Assembly: GCF_023074185.1 (NCBI RefSeq)
Contig: NZ_JADPKY010000159.1
Span: 62,001-126,000 of the forward strand
DNA: 64,000 bases
DNA from: Bradyrhizobium sp. 132
Lineage (GTDB): Bacteria; Pseudomonadota; Alphaproteobacteria; Rhizobiales; Xanthobacteraceae
Direction of reading: 5' to 3'
Both the position numbers and the translations under genes were made by a program. The notes below the pieces were generated by a model. The model saw only the letters and a program-made list of their open reading frames with translations, was not told the DNA's origin and ran no database searches. Shown here one piece after another: positions 32,764 to 40,761 of this stretch. Numbering within the stretch: the stretch's first letter is position 1; each line of letters begins with the position of its first letter.

Positions 32764-34212
32764 ATGACTGCGATCCTGAAGAACTTCATCGGCGGCGAAT
32801 GGGTCGATGGCTCCGCCGTCACCAGGAACATCAACCCCTCCAACACCAACGACGTCGTCGGCGAATACGCCAAGGCCGACAAGGCGCAGACCGAGAAGGC
32901 CGTGGCCGCCGCCAAGGCCGCCTTCCCCGCCTGGGCGCAGTCGACGCCGCAGGTGCGCTATGACGCGCTGAACAAGATCTCTCTCGAGATCATCGCCCGC
33001 AAGGAAGAACTCGGCCGCCTGCTCGCCCGCGAGGAAGGCAAGACGCTGCCCGAAGGTATCGGCGAGGTCGCGCGCGCCGGCCAGATTTTTGCGTTCTTCG
33101 CCGGCGAAGCGCTGCGCCTGATCGGCGAGAAGGGCGCCTCGGTGCGTCCCGGCATCGACGTCGAGCTCACCCGTGAGCCGGTCGGAGTCGTCGGCATGAT
33201 CACGCCCTGGAATTTCCCGATCGCGATCCCCGCCTGGAAGATCGCGCCGGCGCTCTGCTACGGCAACACTGTCGTCTTCAAGCCGGCCGAGCTGGTGCCG
33301 GGCTCGGCGCATGCGCTGTCCGAGATCATCACCCGTTCCGGCATTCCCGCCGGCGTGTTCAACCTCGTGATCGGCTCCGGCTCGGTGGTCGGCCAGACCC
33401 TGCTCGAGCACCCGGATGTCGCCGCGATCTCCTTCACCGGCTCGGTGCAGACGGGGCGCAAGATCGCGCAGGCCTGCGTGCTCTCGAACCCGATGAAGAA
33501 GTTCCAGCTCGAGATGGGCGGCAAGAACCCGCTGGTCGTGCTCGACGACGCCGATCTCAAGACCGCCGTCGAGGTCGCCGTCAACGGCGCCTATTTCTCG
33601 ACCGGCCAGCGCTGCACTGCTTCGTCTCGCCTGATCGTCACCGAAGGCATCCATGACCGCTTCGTCGCCGCAATGGCCGAGCGCCTGAAGGGCCTGTCGG
33701 TGGACGACGCGCTCAAGGCCGGCGTGCATATCGGCCCCGTGGTCGACCAGAGCCAACTCGACCAGGACCTGCGCTACATCAAGATCGGCCAGGACGAGGG
33801 CGCCAAGCTCGCTTGGGGCGGCGAGCTGCTCAAGCGCGAGACGCCCGGCCACTACCTGCAGCCGGCGCTGTTCACCGAAGCCAACAACAACATGCGCATC
33901 GCGCGCGAAGAGATCTTCGGGCCGGTGGCTACGGTCATTCGCGCCAAGAACTACGAAGAGGCGCTGGCGATCTCCAACGACACCGAGTTCGGCCTCGCTT
34001 CCGGCATCTGCACCTCCAGCCTGAAATACGCCTCGCACTACAAGCGCAACAGCGAGTCCGGCATGGTGATGGTCAATCTGCCGACCGCCGGCGTCGACTA
34101 TCACGTGCCGTTCGGGGGCCGGAAGGGTTCGAGCTACGGTGCCCGCGAGCAGGGCTCCTATGCCCGCGAGTTCTACACGACGGTGAAGACCGCCTATACG
34201 TATCCCGGCTAA
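32764..34212 (+). CDS. 2-oxoglutarate semialdehyde dehydrogenase (aldehyde dehydrogenase family)
   Basis: 482 residues. It oxidises an aldehyde with NAD(P)+; from context the substrate is 2-oxoglutarate semialdehyde made by KdgD, giving 2-oxoglutarate. Catalytic Cys284 (TGQRCTAS), the general base Glu250 (LEMGGKNP), Asn150 (TPWNFPIAIP) and Lys173 (FKPAE) are all present. The ATG at 32764 is preceded by AAGGAGG; an upstream frame starting at 32698 runs through repeat A and is not used. Stop is 16 bases before the galactarate dehydratase gene. Confidence 0.92.
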   Translation: MTAILKNFIGGEWVDGSAVTRNINPSNTNDVVGEYAKADKAQTEKAVAAAKAAFPAWAQSTPQVRYDALNKISLEIIARKEELGRLLAREEGKTLPEGIGEVARAGQIFAFFAGEALRLIGEKGASVRPGIDVELTREPVGVVGMITPWNFPIAIPAWKIAPALCYGNTVVFKPAELVPGSAHALSEIITRSGIPAGVFNLVIGSGSVVGQTLLEHPDVAAISFTGSVQTGRKIAQACVLSNPMKKFQLEMGGKNPLVVLDDADLKTAVEVAVNGAYFSTGQRCTASSRLIVTEGIHDRFVAAMAERLKGLSVDDALKAGVHIGPVVDQSQLDQDLRYIKIGQDEGAKLAWGGELLKRETPGHYLQPALFTEANNNMRIAREEIFGPVATVIRAKNYEEALAISNDTEFGLASGICTSSLKYASHYKRNSESGMVMVNLPTAGVDYHVPFGGRKGSSYGAREQGSYAREFYTTVKTAYTYPG

Positions 34213-34228
34213 CCACGGGGAATATCAA

Positions 34229-35770
34229 ATGGACCAGGACGTCGCAGCGAAAGAGCAGCCGCGCTACATCAAGCTCCACGAGCGCGACAATGTCGCGATC
34301 GTGGTCAATGATTTCGGGCTTCCCGCCGGCTCCCGCTTTGCCTGCGGGCTGACGCTGCGCGCCTTCGTGCCGCAAGGACACAAGACGGCCCTGGTCGACA
34401 TTGCACAGGATCAGCCGATCATCCGCTACGGCGAGGTGATCGGCCACGCGCTCTCGCCGATCCTGGCCGGCGAATGGGTGGACGAGGCGCGCATCCGCAT
34501 GCCGGAGGCCCCTGCCCTCGACAAGCTCGAAATCTCGACCGCCGTGCCCGCGCCGCTGCCGCCGCTGGAAGGTTTTACCTTCGAGGGCTTTCGCAACTCG
34601 GACGGTTCGGTCGGCACCAAGAACATCCTCGGCATCTCCTCCTCCGTGCAATGCGTCAAGGGCACGATGGAATATGCGGTGAAGCGCATCCGCGCCGAGC
34701 TACTGCCGAAATATCCGAACGTCGACGACGTCGTGCCGCTGACGCATGCCTATGGCTGCGGCGTCGCCATCAACGCGCCCGACGCCGTGATTCCGATCCG
34801 CACGCTGCAAAACATCGCGCAGAATCCGAACTTCGGCGGCGAGATCCTGGTCATCAGCCTCGGCTGCGAAAAGCTCGCGCCCGAGCGCCTGGTGCCGGAA
34901 GGCGTCAGCAACGCCATCGTGCGCATGCAGGACGAAGCCTTCGACGGTTTTGGCGCGATCGTCGACGCGATCATGACCCAGGCCGAAGCCCGCCTGAAAA
35001 TCCTCAACAAGCGCACCCGCGAAACCTGCGCGGCCGCCGATCTCGTCATCGGCCTGCAATGCGGCGGTAGCGACGCGTTCTCCGGCGTCACCGCGAACCC
35101 GGCCGTCGGCTTCGCCGCGGACCTGCTGGTGCGCGCCGGCGCCACCGTGATGTTCTCCGAAGTCACCGAAGTGCGCGATGCGATCCAGCTGCTCACCCGA
35201 CGCGCCATCAACGAGGACGTCGGCCGCGCGCTGGTGCGCGAGATGGCCTGGTACGATTCCTATCTGGCCCGCGGCGGCGCCGATCGCAGCGCCAACACCA
35301 CGCCCGGCAACAAGAAGGGCGGACTTGCCAACATCGTCGAGAAGTCATTGGGCTCGATCGTCAAGTCCGGATCAAGCGCCATCACCGGCGTGCTCTCGCC
35401 CGGCGAGAAGGCGACGCAGAAGGGCATGCTGTTCGCGGCAACGCCTGCGTCCGACTTCATCTGCGGCACGCTGCAGCTCGCCTCCGGCATGACGCTGCAA
35501 GTGTTCACCACCGGCCGCGGCACGCCTTACGGCCTTGCGGCTGCGCCCGTGATCAAGGTCGCGACCCGCAGCGAGCTTGCGCGCCGCTGGAAGGACCTGA
35601 TCGATTTCGATGCCGGCGGCATCGCCACCGGCGAGAAGACCATCGAGGAAACCGGCTGGGACCTGTTCCGCTTGATCCTCGACGTCGCCAGCGGCCGCAC
35701 GCAACCCTGGTCGGATCGCTGGGGCATCCACAACGATCTCACGCTGTTCAATCCGGCGCCGGTGACGTGA
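34229..35770 (+). CDS. garD: galactarate dehydratase
   Basis: 513 residues, UxaA/GarD family. It dehydrates galactarate to 5-dehydro-4-deoxy-D-glucarate, feeding the same route as GudD. An N-terminal SAF-like domain (1-100, with KTALVDIAQDQPIIRYGEVI) is followed by the catalytic part: SDGSVGTKNILGI, THAYGCGVAIN, LQCGGSDAFSGVTANPAVG and CGTLQLASGMTLQVFTTGRG. The Cys and His pattern fits the metal-binding centre of this family. GGGGA lies upstream of the start, 16 bases after the dehydrogenase. A related alternative is altronate dehydratase; the context favours galactarate. Confidence 0.9.
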   Translation: MDQDVAAKEQPRYIKLHERDNVAIVVNDFGLPAGSRFACGLTLRAFVPQGHKTALVDIAQDQPIIRYGEVIGHALSPILAGEWVDEARIRMPEAPALDKLEISTAVPAPLPPLEGFTFEGFRNSDGSVGTKNILGISSSVQCVKGTMEYAVKRIRAELLPKYPNVDDVVPLTHAYGCGVAINAPDAVIPIRTLQNIAQNPNFGGEILVISLGCEKLAPERLVPEGVSNAIVRMQDEAFDGFGAIVDAIMTQAEARLKILNKRTRETCAAADLVIGLQCGGSDAFSGVTANPAVGFAADLLVRAGATVMFSEVTEVRDAIQLLTRRAINEDVGRALVREMAWYDSYLARGGADRSANTTPGNKKGGLANIVEKSLGSIVKSGSSAITGVLSPGEKATQKGMLFAATPASDFICGTLQLASGMTLQVFTTGRGTPYGLAAAPVIKVATRSELARRWKDLIDFDAGGIATGEKTIEETGWDLFRLILDVASGRTQPWSDRWGIHNDLTLFNPAPVT

Positions 35771-35813
35771 GCGTCGCGCGTAGACACTGACCGAAAATCA
35801 AGAGGACGTCTCA

Positions 35814-37018
35814 ATGTCCCGCATCACGACCTTGCGCACCATCCGCATCGAGGAACGGCCCAACCTGATCTGGGTCGAAATCGAAACGGACGAAGGGCTC
35901 ACCGGCCTCGGCGAGAGCTTTCGAGGGGCGCAGGCCGTTGAGGCTGCCGTCCATGAGCTCGCAGCACCGCTGGTGCTCGGCCAGGATTCCCGCCGCATCG
36001 AAGCCGTATCGCGTCAGTTGCTGACGCCGTATCTCGGCTTCCACAGCGTCAGCGCCGAGGTGCGCGCCGCCAGCGCCATCGACATCGCGTTGTGGGACCT
36101 CAAGGGCCAGCGCCACGGCATTCCCGTGCACGAGGCGCTCGGCGGCGCGAGCCGACTCGAAATCCGCGCCTACAACACTTGCGCCGGCTACGCCTACAAT
36201 ACGAAGAGCGCCAGGCGCCGCGAGATCGGCGCGGACGACGCCGCGCTCGGCCCCTATGACGATCAGATCGCCTTCATGCGCGACGCCGGAGCGCTCGCCG
36301 AAAGCCTTTTGAGCGAAGGCTATGGCGCCATGAAGATCTGGCCATTCGACCCCTTTGCCGCCAATGGCGGCCATTCGATTTCCCTGATCGACCTCAAGAC
36401 CGGTCTCGAACCGTTCCGGAAGATCCGCGCCGCCGTCGGCGAACGCATCGAGATCATGTGCGAGCTGCACAGCCTGTGGGGCGCGCAGACCGCCGAGCGC
36501 ATCTGCCGCGCGCTCGAAGATTACGGCGTGTTCTGGGTCGAGGATCCCCTCGGCAAGATGGACGATGTGCAGGGCCTTGCCGACCTCAGACGGCGCGTGA
36601 AAACGCCGATCTGCGGCAGCGAAACGCTGGCGGGCGCGGCGAGCTTCCGCAATCTGCTTGCAGCCGACGCCATCGACGTGGTGATGCTCGACATCGCCTG
36701 GTGTGGCGGATTGACCGAGGCGCGCAAAATCGCCGTCCTGGCCGAAGCCTACAACAAGCCGCTCGCCCCGCACGATTGTACCGGCCCGGTCGCGCTGATG
36801 GCGGGGCTCATCTGGCGCTGCATGCGCCGACCGCGATCTTCCAGGAGGTCGTGCGCGCGACGCTCTCGACCTGGTATCGCGATCTCGTCACCGCTCTTCC
36901 GACCGTGAACAACGGCATCGTGTCTGCGCCGCGTGCGCCCGGCCTCGGGCTTGCGCTCAATCCGGACGTGCGCCGCCGCGCGGACGTAGTGGTGCGAGAG
37001 TCCATTTTCAGCGCGTAG
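35814..37018 (+). pseudogene. frameshifted mandelate racemase/muconate lactonizing enzyme family dehydratase
   Basis: Enolase-superfamily acid-sugar dehydratase, about 401 residues if repaired. Features: YGAMKIWPFDPFAANGG (catalytic Lys region), ELHSLWG, VEDPLG, SETLAG and HDCTGPVALMAG. After GCGGGGCTC at 36801-36809 the frame shifts: the original frame continues as unrelated Arg/Ser-rich sequence to 36908, whereas the +1 frame gives the expected HLALHAPTAIFQE and a normal C-terminus to 37018. One missing C next to 36809 explains it. It could be a real inactivating deletion or a sequence error. It is the last gene of the aldarate operon, so loss might be tolerated because gudD and garD remain. 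Confidence 0.85.
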
Positions 37019-37087
37019 GGCACGACCGACGCGTCATCGCGCGACGACTCCCGCGGGGAATGACAGCGGAGCTAAGCGGGGAACGTC

Positions 37088-37690
37088 CTACTGCTTCGGC
37101 GCGGGCGCCATCATCGCGCCGCCCTTCTTCGCCGCGGGCGCGGGCACGGGCTTGGTCGCGGCGGTCGCTTGCGCCGGGAGATATTTCGCGACGATGGCGG
37201 GGTCGACCTGGGCAATGTTGGCGTCGGGCAGACGCGTCCAGGTCTCGTCCTTGCCGAACAGGGAGATGCCGAGGAAGCCGCGCATCGTCAGCGTCTGGCC
37301 ATCAGGGCTGACCGTCATCTTGGCCTTCCAGACGTTGCCGTCGCGCGGATTGACCACGTTGCCGCCGTCGTACTTCAAGCCGTCGCGCTTCATGTCGCGG
37401 ATGAAGGAGAGCCCGAGCACCGGCGCGTTCTTGCGATCGTCCGTGCATTTCGCGCAGATCTCGTTCGGATCGTCGCCGGGCCGCGGAAAGGTTTTTGCGA
37501 TCACGCCTTCGAACACACCGCTGTGGTCGATGAAGAGAAACCATCCCACCGTCTTGCCGTCTTCGACCTTCTGCCAAAGACCCGCGGCGGTTGGCTGCTG
37601 GACTTGCGCCGCAGCCGGGCTCACCGCACCGAGCGACATCGCGAGCGCGAGGAGCGAGAACAGCCGAAAGCTGGAAAAGAGATTCCGCAT
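37088..37690 (-). CDS. DUF2147 exported protein
   Basis: 200 residues from ATG 37690, which has AAGG 8 bases upstream; ATG 37696 and GTG 37699 are alternatives. A signal peptide (LFSLLALAMSLGAVSPAAAQ) is followed by the DUF2147 domain (about 35-165): GLWQKVEDGKTVGWFLF, GLSFIRDMKRDGLKYDGGNV and DGNVWKAKM. DUF2147 proteins are small beta-barrel periplasmic proteins of unknown role. A CAKC pair is notable. The C-terminus is Ala/Pro/Lys-rich. It converges with the aldarate operon. Confidence 0.85.
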   Translation of the reverse strand: MRNLFSSFRLFSLLALAMSLGAVSPAAAQVQQPTAAGLWQKVEDGKTVGWFLFIDHSGVFEGVIAKTFPRPGDDPNEICAKCTDDRKNAPVLGLSFIRDMKRDGLKYDGGNVVNPRDGNVWKAKMTVSPDGQTLTMRGFLGISLFGKDETWTRLPDANIAQVDPAIVAKYLPAQATAATKPVPAPAAKKGGAMMAPAPKQ

Positions 37691-37813
37691 TATCATCACC
37701 TTGCTAAGCCAATCGGCCTTGCTGAGCCGTCACTCCAATGGCCGCAGACTACGGCGATTTCGCGAACGGTTCCAGCACCAGAAACATGGGCACCGCCTCC
37801 CCGCTCGCCGCCG

Positions 37814-38842
37814 TCAGTTGACACCGAGCTTCTTTTGCAGGCTGGAGGACGAAGTCGTGTACTGGAACACGAGCCGCTTCTCCGGATAGACATAGCGATG
37901 GGCTTTTTGCGACATCAGCGCGCCCTCGTGGAAACCGCACAGGATCAGCTTGAGCTTGCCGGGATAGGTGTTGATGTCGCCGATCGCGAAGATGCCGCGC
38001 ACATTTGTCTCGAACGCGGACGTCTCGACCGGCACTAGATTGTTCTCCAGCGAGATGCCCCAGTTCGCGACCGGACCGAGTTTCATGGTCAGCCCGAAGA
38101 ACGGCAGCATGGTGTCGCAGGCAATGTCGGTCACACTGTTGTCGTTGCCCTTGATCGTGGCACCGGTCAGCTTGCCCTCATTGCCTGACAGCGCGGTGAC
38201 CTGGCCGAGCCGCAGATCCATCTTGCCGCCAGCGACCAGCGCGCGCATCTGCTCGACGCTGTGGGGGGCGGCGCGAAAATCGTCGCGACGGTGCAGCAGC
38301 GTGATGCGGTTGGCAATCGGATGCAGATTGAGCGTCCAGTCGAGCGCGGAATCGCCGCCGCCGACGATCAGCACGTTCTTGTCGCGGAACGTCTCCATCT
38401 TGCGCACGGCGTAGTGCACCGAACTTCCTTCATAGGCTTCGATCCCCGGCACCGGCGGACGCTTGGGCTGGAACGAGCCGCCGCCGGCAGCGATCACCAG
38501 CACCTTGCATTCGAACACCTTGCCGGCGTCGGTGGTGCAGCGGAACAAGGGATCGCCGATCTTCTCCACGGTCTCGATCATCTCGCCAAGATGGAAGGTC
38601 GGATGGAACGGCTTGATCTGCTCCATCAGCGCCTCGGTGAGACCCTGGCCCGAAACCTGCGGAATGCCGGGAATGTCGTAGATCGGTTTTTCCGGATAGA
38701 GCTCGGCGCACTGGCCGCCGACCTTGTCGAGGATGTCGACGAAATGCGCCTTCATGTCGAGAAGGCCAAGCTCGAAGGCGGCGAACAGACCGCAGGGGCC
38801 GGCGCCAATAATCAGCACATCGGTTTTGATCACATCGCTCAT
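37814..38842 (-). CDS. ferredoxin--NADP+ reductase, thioredoxin-reductase-like type
   Basis: 342 residues. It moves electrons between NADPH and ferredoxin with FAD. The FAD motif VLIIGAGPCGLFAAFELGLL is at about 9-28; the NADPH motif NVLIVGGGDSALDW is near 162; the C-terminal FAD segment GIFAIGDINTYPGK is near 288. No C-x2-C redox pair is present at the thioredoxin-reductase position, which separates this type (Bacillus YumC, Rhodopseudomonas FNR) from thioredoxin reductase. An extended C-terminus with TTSSSSLQKKLG is typical of the type. A 2Fe-2S ferredoxin gene lies 0.7 kb away and is a candidate partner. Confidence 0.92.
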   Translation of the reverse strand: MSDVIKTDVLIIGAGPCGLFAAFELGLLDMKAHFVDILDKVGGQCAELYPEKPIYDIPGIPQVSGQGLTEALMEQIKPFHPTFHLGEMIETVEKIGDPLFRCTTDAGKVFECKVLVIAAGGGSFQPKRPPVPGIEAYEGSSVHYAVRKMETFRDKNVLIVGGGDSALDWTLNLHPIANRITLLHRRDDFRAAPHSVEQMRALVAGGKMDLRLGQVTALSGNEGKLTGATIKGNDNSVTDIACDTMLPFFGLTMKLGPVANWGISLENNLVPVETSAFETNVRGIFAIGDINTYPGKLKLILCGFHEGALMSQKAHRYVYPEKRLVFQYTTSSSSLQKKLGVN

Positions 38843-39024
38843 GTCGTCTCTTTATCGGTCGTTATCGGTGGCACGGCGCCCGGCGGGCAGAGGTGACCCT
38901 GCCTGTCTAGCCAACGGGGATGGATCAGGGAAGGCATAAAAGCGGGAGCGCCCCGCAGCCGCGCCCACTTGCCGGGTCAGGATAACTGGGCTGTAACGAG
39001 CAACGATATGACGGAGATCAATCG

Positions 39025-39492
39025 GTGAACGCACCACGCCGCCTCGATACGACGCCGCGCCTGGAGGACTACCCTTTTCGCCTCAGCGACAATGTCCGCT
39101 TCGGTGATCTCGATCCCAACCAGCACGTCAACAACGCGGTCTACGCCACCTATTTCGAGACCGGCCGTGTCACGCTGATGAAGCTTCCGGAATACGGCCT
39201 GACGCCGCCAGGACTTGCCTGGATCATGGTGCGGCTCGACATGCATTTTCGCGCCGAGTTGCACTGGCCGAATACGATCGAGCTCGGCCTCGGCGTGGTG
39301 AAGCTCGGGCGGACATCGGTGACCTTCGAGCAGGTCGTGTTTTCGAACGGGAAATGTATTGCGTCTGCGACATCAGTCGGCGTCATGCTCGACGAGACGA
39401 CGCGACGGCCGGCACCGCTGACCTCAGAAGTGCTCGAGAAGCTCAGACCCTGGCACAAGCGCGGCATTGAGGTCGCGCCGCCGAGCACATGA
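39025..39492 (+). CDS. acyl-CoA thioesterase (4HBT, hotdog fold)
   Basis: 155 residues with a GTG start preceded by GGAG at 8 bases. The single hotdog domain has RFGDLDPNQHVNNAVYATYF, where Asp is the usual catalytic acid of YbgC/FadM-type thioesterases, and later VKLGRTSVTFEQVVF. It hydrolyses an acyl-CoA thioester; chain length cannot be read. Cytoplasmic. It converges with the ferredoxin gene with only 13 bases between the stops. Confidence 0.88.
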   Translation: MNAPRRLDTTPRLEDYPFRLSDNVRFGDLDPNQHVNNAVYATYFETGRVTLMKLPEYGLTPPGLAWIMVRLDMHFRAELHWPNTIELGLGVVKLGRTSVTFEQVVFSNGKCIASATSVGVMLDETTRRPAPLTSEVLEKLRPWHKRGIEVAPPST

Positions 39493-39505
39493 TAGCTACG
39501 GAGAG

Positions 39506-39826
39506 TTAGGCCTGGCGTTCCGGCGTCGCCACGACGAGGCCGTCGAGTTCGTCGGAGACCTTGATCTGGCAGGACAGGCGCGAGTTCGGGCGCACGTCGA
39601 AGCCGAAGTCGAGCATGTCCTCTTCCATCGGCGTCGGGCTGCCGACCTTCTCGCGCCAGGCTTCGTCGACATAGACATGGCAGGTGGCGCACGCGCAGGC
39701 GCCACCGCATTCAGCCTCGATGCCGGGAATGCTGTTGCGGATGGCGGCTTCCATCACGGTCGCGCCGTTCTCGACGTCCACCGTACGGGTTTCGCCCTTG
39801 TGATCGACAAAGTGAATTTTGGCCAT
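39506..39826 (-). CDS. 2Fe-2S ferredoxin, adrenodoxin type
   Basis: 106 residues. The cluster ligands are in ECGGACACATCHVY (C-x5-C-x2-C) plus a fourth Cys in SRLSCQIKV. The C-terminal part with DMLDFGFDVRPNSRLSCQ is typical of adrenodoxin/FdxB or P450-partner ferredoxins. It transfers single electrons, perhaps from the ferredoxin-NADP reductase at 37814-38842 to a P450 or an Fe-S assembly enzyme, none of which is in the window. Cytoplasmic, no signal peptide. Confidence 0.93.
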   Translation of the reverse strand: MAKIHFVDHKGETRTVDVENGATVMEAAIRNSIPGIEAECGGACACATCHVYVDEAWREKVGSPTPMEEDMLDFGFDVRPNSRLSCQIKVSDELDGLVVATPERQA

Positions 39827-39990
39827 GTGTGCTCGTACTGCCGCGATCTTGGGAATGAAGGAGGGTCCGGGCTGTCCTATAACGGGTCGGTCAGCCCGGC
39901 GCCATAGCGTTTTGATAAGACGTTAATCCCGCTTCGCGGCAAGAAAACCCGTCAAAACAAAAGACTAGGGCACGGGTCGGCCCTGTCGTC

Positions 39991-40365
39991 CTAAGGCTTC
40001 AGGATCGTCTCGATGGCGGCGCGAGCCTCGGTCACCGCCTCTTTCAGCGCGGCGAAGGCGTGGGGCCGGCCCTGGCCGGTCCGGATCGCGGTCTCGAGGC
40101 TGGCTGCGGCATCCGCCACCGCAAAGGCGCCGATCCCGCGCGCCGAGCCCTTGAGCTTGTGGGCGAGTGCGCCGGCATCACTCGGCAGCGCTGCCATAGC
40201 CGCAATCAGGCGGACCGCCTGCTCGGCAAACATCGCCAGCACTTCCTGTTCCAGCTCAGCGTCGCCGAGCGTCATGCGGGAGAGGTGATCGAGGTCGAGC
40301 AGGTTGTCGATGGGTGCAAGCGGGGGCGAGGGCATCCAGTCCATCCGTTGCAGTTCAGGCATCAT
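39991..40365 (-). CDS. stand-alone Hpt phosphotransfer protein
   Basis: 124 residues. Residues ~22-122 form a histidine phosphotransfer four-helix domain. The phosphorylated histidine is His69 in LAHKLKGSARGIGA, the classic H-x-K-G motif. It would relay phosphate between a hybrid sensor kinase and a response regulator; neither is encoded in the window. The start could be either of two adjacent ATGs (40365 or 40362). It diverges from the giant coiled-coil gene across about 400 bases. Confidence 0.88.
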   Translation of the reverse strand: MMPELQRMDWMPSPPLAPIDNLLDLDHLSRMTLGDAELEQEVLAMFAEQAVRLIAAMAALPSDAGALAHKLKGSARGIGAFAVADAAASLETAIRTGQGRPHAFAALKEAVTEARAAIETILKP

Positions 40366-40761
40366 GGCGCAGGCCCCGGCATCGCGCGATGTCCGCCGGT
40401 TCGGCGGTCAGGTTCCCTCCACCGAAGCATGGAAATGGTTAACGAAGTGTTCCGGCAGTTTTGCGCAAATCCGCCTGTTTATTGACGAAAAGTTGCCGCA
40501 ATCCGGCGAGTCCGGTGGAGAATTTCATGTATTGCTAAGGCGTTACGGCGCGATCCTGTTAACGATGATTAAGAATGTCTTAATCGCAGCCATTTCATTC
40601 GCGACGCTCTGCCAATAGGATGTTTTGGAAATTGGCGGACAAGCCGTCCGGGTGGGGACGGCTCGGAAATCCGCGCAAGCGGCATGATCCGGACTGTGGG
40701 CTTGCGTAGCGCGCAGAGCTCGCGGAGGGACGCGTACAAGTAACGAGGGCTCGGACTGAAC
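40366..40761. other. long intergenic region upstream of the giant coiled-coil gene
   Basis: 396 bases without a gene. GATTAAG (40567-40573) and CTTAATC (40579-40585) form a 7-bp inverted repeat. TTAA at 40559 and 40569 are 6 bases apart, one short of the CtrA spacing. GCATGATCCGGAC near 40682 is a half copy of repeat A. Confidence 0.6.

Noticed and set aside
36458..37018. Separate gene for the C-terminal part of the enolase-family protein
   Set aside because: Only the last ~65 residues are family-like; the upstream part is an out-of-frame shadow. It is one frameshifted gene.
40555..40590. CtrA box upstream of the giant gene
   Set aside because: The two TTAA half-sites are 6 bases apart rather than 7, and they lie about 200 bases from the start; kept only as a note.
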